From Phyto melanocephala (taxonomy: Eukaryota > Arthropoda > Insecta > Diptera > Rhinophoridae), in the NCBI GenBank assembly GCA_941918925.1, contig OW799233.1, forward strand, positions 151,334,845 through 151,398,844: a stretch of 64,000 bases of DNA. Direction: 5' to 3'. The notes beneath the pieces are model-generated. The model saw nothing but the letters and a program-made list of their open reading frames with translations. It did not search any database and was not told where the DNA came from. Each line of letters begins with the position of its first letter. Positions within the stretch are counted from its first letter, which is position 1. Position numbers and translations under genes: made by a program. This document shows positions 57,980 to 64,000 of this stretch, one piece after another.

Positions 57980-59055
57980 AAAAAAGAAGGATAGTTACAG
58001 TTAGATGATCAGTGAAATAGTGGAAAACCTTTAAGAAAGGAAATATTAAATCTGATTACCTGAAGCTATCAGGCTGAAGCTATTTGGCTCATCTTTTTAT
58101 TTGGTTCTAAATATTCAGGAGATGGTTTGTTAGAAAGAAGATTAAACAATTCCTGGTAAGAGTCGGAAATATAAAGTTTTTAATATGTTTCCTACTATTC
58201 ACTTCTCATTTTACTGAGTATAAGATAACTTAAAAGGGAAAATTAAAAAGTTAATATCAAGGCACATTTATTCATCAGGTAGTCTTGTTTCGTCAGCTGA
58301 TTATTTTCTTCACGTATTTCAAATTTCAGCTGACACAGTCTAAAGATAATAAACAATGTTCTCTCCTCTCTCATTTTATTTCAAATGTCAAATTTTTTAC
58401 ACAAAAAATATAAACAAAAAAATTCTTTCCGAACTGCAATTACTTATGACTTGATTAATATCTTAAATATAATGCCATCATTTTACTACTAATTGATTAG
58501 AAAAAGAGAGGGAGAGAGAGAGGGTTGCTGAAAATATAGTAAATGAAAATAAGAAATAGTTAGTAGGAAATGGAATAGAAGAAAGAAATACAGATTCCCT
58601 ACGAGCCCCATTGCCTGTTTACCAGCCACCCGATCCCCATGATGAATCCGATAATATTCCCCAATATGCACTACGAAACATCACCCAACTCGTGTCTTGA
58701 AGTAGCGTAGAGTCCAGCGAGTTAAACTTGGGACATAATGCCCTTGAAACTCTGCAGTCCCTTCTGTCCCTCCACGCCATATTAGTCTGGTACCCAACCT
58801 AATCTACACTACAGTCATCAGAAAGTCTTAATTTTAGGAAAAACTTGAAGAACTAAATTTTTTAAACACACTGCCTCCTTTTCAGTTCTCATTTTTCTGA
58901 ATAAGAGAAAAGAGTTATATAAAAATACAACAAAGCATGTAATAATAAATGTGAATGATTGGTTGTTTCGGTGTTTGGATTTTTGTTACTCTATTGCGGA
59001 AAAATGTTTAAACGGAACTGAATGGGATTTAGGGCGCAGACAGATAACAACCTAG
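57980..59055. other. Intergenic with a coding-like patch at 58555-58697
   Basis: The plus strand at 58555-58697 is open for about 47 codons ('DSLRAPLPVYQPPDPHDESD', 'NIPQYALRNITQLVS', stop). It is GC-richer than its surroundings, with further GC-rich text to 58800. It may be a gene or element fragment. No start codon or family was recognised. A (GA)n tract lies at 58504-58523. Confidence 0.35.
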
Positions 59056-59059
59056 ATTA

Positions 59060-59117
59060 ATACTAAGGCTATTTTTCGTCGCTATAACCACGCAGACGAA
59101 ATCGCGGGCACACTCTA
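59060..59117 (+). mobile_element. Helitron-like 3' end remnant
   Basis: 'ataaccacgcagacgaaatc', gcgggcacactCTAG|T is the plus-strand equivalent of the CTAG end of the D and E families, though with different sequence. The rest of the element is not recognisable. Confidence 0.45.
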
Positions 59118-59653
59118 GTTTAAAAAAATCTTAAAAAATGAATTGTTTGCAAATATTAATATTTCACGGAACAGCAACATTGTGTTTTATTTGGAAGAAT
59201 CATAATTTGTTGTACAAACTTTTACAGCATTGAAGATACACCTCTACAACCCCAACAATTTGAACAAATTTTAACTCTATAATTTAAGTGTGTAAAATTT
59301 ACAAATATGTATATTTCACAAATATAACTGGGGAATTCCTTTAGAATCTTAATAAAAAAAATGTTATTTTTAATGGTTGCCTTAGTGTAAATCGTATTCA
59401 AATATTTGTGTTCAAAACAAAAACTTTTTATTAGTTGATCTGCAAATTTAATATAGAATTAATACAATTAGTTACAATTCTTTTAACTGTAAACTTGTAT
59501 TAATTAAGTTTTGGGACTCGATATGGATAAGAAAATGATATCATATTCGATAATTTTTACCTAATTTCGTTAATTTTAAGCCTCTTTATGGATAGAAATT
59601 GTTTGAGGGGAGTTGGCCGTTTCTGCCTTATTAAAATTTACAATACATATATA
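59118..59653. other. AT-rich intergenic sequence
   Basis: No feature recognised. Confidence 0.35.
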
Positions 59654-60436
59654 ACAAGCAAGAGCGCTATATTCGGCCATGCCGAATCTTATGTACCCTT
59701 CACAACGTGTAGTCATGCAATAACAGTAGTTTGTATCACCATTCATCCCATATGAAATACGTACATACATATAAAAAACATACATATATAAAAACGTCCT
59801 ATTGTAAAATTATAAATTTACGTATGTATGTTTAAAAAAAATAATAAAAAAAAATTTAAAAAAAATTTAAAAAAAAATTAAAAAAAAACTTTAAAAAAAA
59901 ACTTTAAAAAAAAATAATTAATATATTTATAATAAAATAAAAAAAAATTAAAAAAATAACAATAAAAATATAAATAATATATTAAATAAAAAATAAAAAA
60001 AAAAAATTAAAAAAATAAAAAAAAATAAAAAAAATTTTTTTTTTGCCTCAGCTGGGATTCGATGCCACGTTTTCTCTAACCAGTATACACGTTTGTATGT
60101 ATGTATGTATGTTGTTGTTGCAATGTTGTTTTTGTGAAAAAAAAATCTAAGTGGTCGTGGGTTTTTGCTCATATCTCAGGTGTTTATACACCGATGTTTC
60201 TGATTTTCAATACCGATCTACTCCCGAATATTTCTGATACTTTAATACCTCACCCGGATCCAAGCGATGTCTGGGGGCTTCAAAAAGTTGATTTCAACAT
60301 ACACACGGACAGACTGACAGAGCTTCATAAGATTTCAGAAAATATATACTTTATGGGGTAGAGAAATGAAAATTGTAGAAATTTCACACGGAATGACAAA
60401 CCTATATATACCCTTTTTCACTGTGTGAAGGGTATA
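59654..60436 (+). repeat. Family A repeat, full-length copy
   Basis: Starts acaagcaagagcgctatatt, palindrome ttcggccatgccgaa, A-rich core 59830-60035, then tgcctcagctgggattcgat, 'tcacccggatccaagcgatg', 'acacacggacagactgacag' and end hairpin tatacccttttt...gtgaagggtata. It also provides the uninterrupted version of the Tc1 target. Confidence 0.85.
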
Positions 60437-60789
60437 ATAAACAGAAATACATTTTGTTAATGAGACATTTTTTGTCAGCTGATTCATAACACCACAATAC
60501 AAATCTACTAACCCAACAAAACAGTCGTATTGTGAATTTAAAAATGACAAAATGTGTTCGACAATCGAGGAAATAGCATAATGTACTATGCTTTATAAGC
60601 GATTGATGCCGTTTAGAGTTATAGGGTTGAGATAATGTGTATAGTAGAAAAACAAAACAAAGACAGTATAGTTTCCTTTAAAACTAGATTACAGTCTAGT
60701 GTCTGGTGGCAGATTTATATTTTCAAATTTAAATAATGTAATAATTGACACAAAATTTTATTAAGAGCATTGAACGATGAAAATGCGGA

Positions 60790-61909
60790 TTTTATTTTTT
60801 AAAGAGTATGTCATCCAGTTGTCTTTCGTTGAGTTGAACACACGGTTCAAAACAGAGCCTTGTGTTCTGCGCCACACGCTGAAGTAAACTTGGTTCAATT
60901 AAGCTGATTTCTCGACGAATTCGTTCTGCGCCACACGCTGAAGTAAACTTGGTTCAATTAAGCTGATTTCGCGACGAATATTTTCCTTTAAAGCCACAAT
61001 AGATTGGGGATTGTCATTATAAACCCTCTCTTTGAGGCAGCCCCATAAAAAAATCCATGGGAGTTAGATCGGGCGATCTCTGTGGCCATGGGATGTCTCC
61101 AAAGCGACTGATAAGTTTTTGGGGAAAATTTTCCCGAAGAAAATTCTACTGCTGTGAATGCAGTCGCCCCATCTATTCGAAATCACGTGTGTGAAGAGTA
61201 CTATCGATGAGATCGCAGGTTTGGCAAAAATAATTCCGTAATCATGCGTAGATAATTTCCACAATTGACATTCGTCGCCTAGCCTCGAGTTTTTTCGACA
61301 AAAATGGGCCAATTATCTCATGCTTGGGTAAGGCACACCAAACAGTTACGTGCAGGCAATGCAATGGCTTTTGATGTTTCAATCGAGGTTTGCAGGTTTA
61401 CGAAGACCAGTAATGGTAGTTTTGCTTGTTGCCGTGGCCGATCAAGTGAAAATGATTCTCGTCGCTCCAAAAAATGGGATTTACAGTGCGAAAACACTTC
61501 AAAATCGTTTCACAAAAATTTTTTCGTAAATCAAAGTCATTTTCTTTCAGTTCTTAAACGATTCGAATTTTAATAGGATGGAAATTCAGATTTTTTTTTT
61601 TAATTTTATAAATAATCGCTCTGGGAAGTCCCAGTGAGGCTGTTGTTTTATGTATTGAAGTCGCGGATTTTCACGTAAACTGCTTTCAACCAATTTAATG
61701 TTTTCGGGAGTCCTTGAAGATCGTCTGGTCTCTGGGCATGGGACATTCATTGCAGAAGCAGTTGCGCGGAATCTCTGCACCCACAAATGAATTAAATTTA
61801 CACTCGATCCATCACGTATTCGCCTAATATCGAACCTTGAACAAAATTGTCGACGAGCAATTACGTAAGAATCTGTACTGTTAAAAAATGTCTCCACAGC
61901 AAACGCCAC
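60790..61909 (-). pseudogene. ITm-superfamily DDE transposase, degenerate but long
   Basis: Minus-strand text covers most of a transposase. From 61909 it reads 'AVETFFNSTDSYVIARRQFC', 'LIHLWVQRFRATASAMN' (helix-turn-helix), 'RTPENIKLVESSLRENPRLQ' to about 61640. After frameshifts come 'PIFWSDENHF' (near 61470), 'RSPDLTPMDFF' with the third catalytic aspartate (near 61065-61035), 'VYNDNPQSIVALKENIRREI' (near 61015-60965) and 'SLIEPSLLQRVAQN'. A 59-bp tandem duplication in the C-terminal part and several shifts break it. It is a separate lineage from family C. Element ends were not resolved. Confidence 0.8.
60864..60979. repeat. 59-bp tandem duplication inside the transposase relic
   Basis: gttctgcgccacacgctgaa at 60864 and again at 60923. 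The two units differ by only one or two bases. Confidence 0.85.
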
Positions 61910-63094
61910 CAGACAACCTGCATTCTTCTCTTATTATAAGATATGTACATAATTGCAAAAACATGTTTCAAATTGAATAAGTTTGCAAATAAAATAAAGC
62001 TGAATTAGATCAATGATAATATTGAACACTAAAACTGAAATGGAATCTAGACCAAAGAAAAACTAGCACAGAAACTTTAGCTTTTAATTATATGCAATGA
62101 GATGAGTTTACATGTATTAAAAAAATTGCTTATAAGGAAGTTATTTCTCTTTAAACTATAAAGTCTAAAAATTCAGTAACACTGATGTTTAATATTTTAA
62201 TTTTTTTTACGAATTTTTTACATCGAGTACAGGATGTTTTTACTATGATTTGTCATTTCTTTCGTTTCTGTCGTTTTTTGTGTCAATATTCTATCTAATT
62301 TCTTTAAAAACACAAACAAAGATGTAGAGTATAACTTTACGAGTAATGAATAATTGATTTTAGTAAGAATAATGCTTTGTTATTTTAGTTCTGCTATTTA
62401 TGTTTACACTGAAATACAGTGATTGGAAGTAGTGTAAATTAGAACACATAACTTTTAGAACATTTTACGCAGCTCTTAAAATGTACTTATAACGCAAATT
62501 TTTACAAATGTTACTCACTAACGATACTGCATCAAGTTGCTTTAAATTTTTAAAAATATTTTTTTTTTAATTAATTTAATTGTATATTTATAATAATATA
62601 TCTGTAGCACTTTAAAGTAGTCAAATTGTTATTAAGAGCTTTTATACAAAATTAATTATTTCTTGGTTGTAAATTTGCCGGTTGCTCGTGTTAGTTGGTG
62701 TGTAAATATTTAACATTAAATATATTTTTTACTTCTATGATATAGTAAACAATTGTAAACAGTTTGTCATATTTAATGTGTGTCTCCGAATTCACACGCT
62801 ATATATAGGAGGTGAAAAAAACATAAAATGTGTTTAAAAACTTTCGCTTTTCTTAGAGATTTGTTTTACTCACTTTTGTTATTATATGCGTTTGAGAGAC
62901 ACTTTCTCATATACATACGGTGGAAAATTATTATGTAAATTTTTATTTTTGTCCAAGTTTAACTAATTATTGTCAAATAACTTTAAGAAGATCTCATCAA
63001 AAAAAAAAAGTAAAAATAAAATTAATAAATACAAATTACACTGCTCTGCAACAAATAATTTTTTGTCTTCCCATTTAATAAAACTATGTGGACT
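61910..63094. other. AT-rich intergenic region
   Basis: No gene, RNA or known repeat was recognised. 'cacacgctatatataggagg' near 62792 contains a TATA-like box without a downstream gene. Confidence 0.35.
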
Positions 63095-64000
63095 ATATGG
63101 ATTTTGACGCGCTGAACTCAAATCCGTTGTCGGTTTTTTTCCATCAGATCGGGATTTTTTTTATGGGCGTGGCAAATTTTTCCCCCTAAATTAGTCAGGT
63201 GCGGAGACTTATTTCCTCCTAACTCGAGAACCAGTCATCCGATATTCAAAAGTAAAACACCAAAAAATGTGTAACCAAATTAGTTTTATTTTATTGGAAT
63301 AAAATTTTTCTCTATCTCTTATCGTTTTGGAGTTATTTAGAAATAAATGGAGAAAAACAAATTTTTTCGTGCAAAATTCGTAATATTTTTCAATTTAAAA
63401 ATGGAATTTAAAAAATTATAAGGCATATATTCAACATTTTAAACTTTTTTCTAAGATCTACTTATCTTGAAAATAAAAAAAGCCATAAACCATAAAAATC
63501 GGTTAAAAAATGTAGATTTTATTATCAATTTACCGCAGGTACCCAATATTGACCAAATATGTGTAATGCAGCAAACAACGTCAGAGTGGGCGCACTAAAG
63601 CGACTTGTAGCAACAATGAATGCAACTATTTAATTCTATCTGCTTTCGTACAACAAAAACAAATACAAGCAAAAAAAATTTGCTAGATTGTAATTTTTTT
63701 AGCATCGCCTCGCTTAAAGCACCCACCCTGTCGTCACCCGTAGATAACTTCAAATAACAATAAAGAATTAAAATATTTACAAGCTATTTTACTTAAAATA
63801 ACACAAAAATTTTGTTAATAATTATTTATTTTTATTTAGAAAACATTGTTAAAATAAAAAAGTAGCTTAAGCTCCCATGCCCTTTTGTTCATTCAATTTC
63901 GTTCTGAAGACCTCGTCCTTCATAATTTGTCGTATTTGTGGACCTACAAATATGCATTCTTTAACTGTAGCATCTCTGATTCTAGGAAATTTGCTCTTAA
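63095..64000 (-). pseudogene. Unnamed insect repeat protein (copy 2), 3' part at window edge
   Basis: The reading frame enters from the right edge and stops at about 63870. It gives KFPRIRDATVKECIFVGPQI, 'RQIMKDEVFRTKLNEQ' and ends GMGA. It is homologous to the relic at 19376-20360 ('FPGILDTKLKERIILGSHI'). The downstream text 63100-63180 ('ttgacgcgctgaactcaaat', 'ttatgggcgtggcaaa') resembles 19380-19475, so both copies share a non-coding 3' part. The early stop suggests the protein is shortened compared with what I recall of the family. Function unknown. Confidence 0.55.

Noticed and set aside
58489..58671. 60-codon minus-strand frame
   Set aside because: Antisense of the GC-richer patch and a (GA)n tract; no motif.

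Overview
The window is AT-rich nuclear DNA from an animal, most likely a calyptrate fly of the blow-fly type. It has no operons or ribosome-binding sites. It holds one recognisable host gene, a two-exon member of the insect Osiris family. Almost everything else is mobile-element sequence. Genus and species cannot be decided from the sequence alone.

Layout. Positions 1-9.6 kb: copies of a roughly 750-bp interspersed repeat (family A), a decayed LINE reverse transcriptase (650-1330), a Helitron-like element (2972-3650), a Tc1-like element inserted into a family-A copy (5433-6748), and a mariner-like MITE (family C, 7398-7979). Positions 9.6-24 kb: a near full-length but broken family-C transposase (11.64-12.78 kb), a 730-bp MITE (family F), another Helitron-like copy, a degenerate protein of an unnamed repeat family (19.4-20.4 kb), and a piggyBac-like element flanked by TTAA (22101-24016). 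Positions 24-46 kb: more A, C, F and Helitron copies, a MITE with perfect 53-bp inverted ends (25742-26255), several fragments of a second DDE transposase family, and a gene-like fragment captured between inverted family-C copies (39.5 and 41.9 kb).

Positions 46.7-55.8 kb hold the Osiris gene on the minus strand. Exon 1 (55366-55834) and exon 2 (46728-47065) join in phase 1 into a 268-residue secreted or membrane protein. The 8.3-kb intron is largely transposon: a family-A copy, a roughly 5-kb P-superfamily element with its own nested insertions, and a solo LTR. Positions 56-64 kb hold further transposase fragments, one family-A copy, and at the right edge a second copy of the unnamed repeat protein.

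Nested insertions help to define element ends. Tc1 in A, A in C, C and P-like and piggyBac in repeat R3, F in H, Helitrons in A, and an LTR in H each leave a site that can be compared with an uninterrupted copy. The families A, H and R3 share the same first 60 or so bases and look like one superfamily. No RNA genes or CRISPR arrays were seen. All calls come from reading the sequence; no database search was run.
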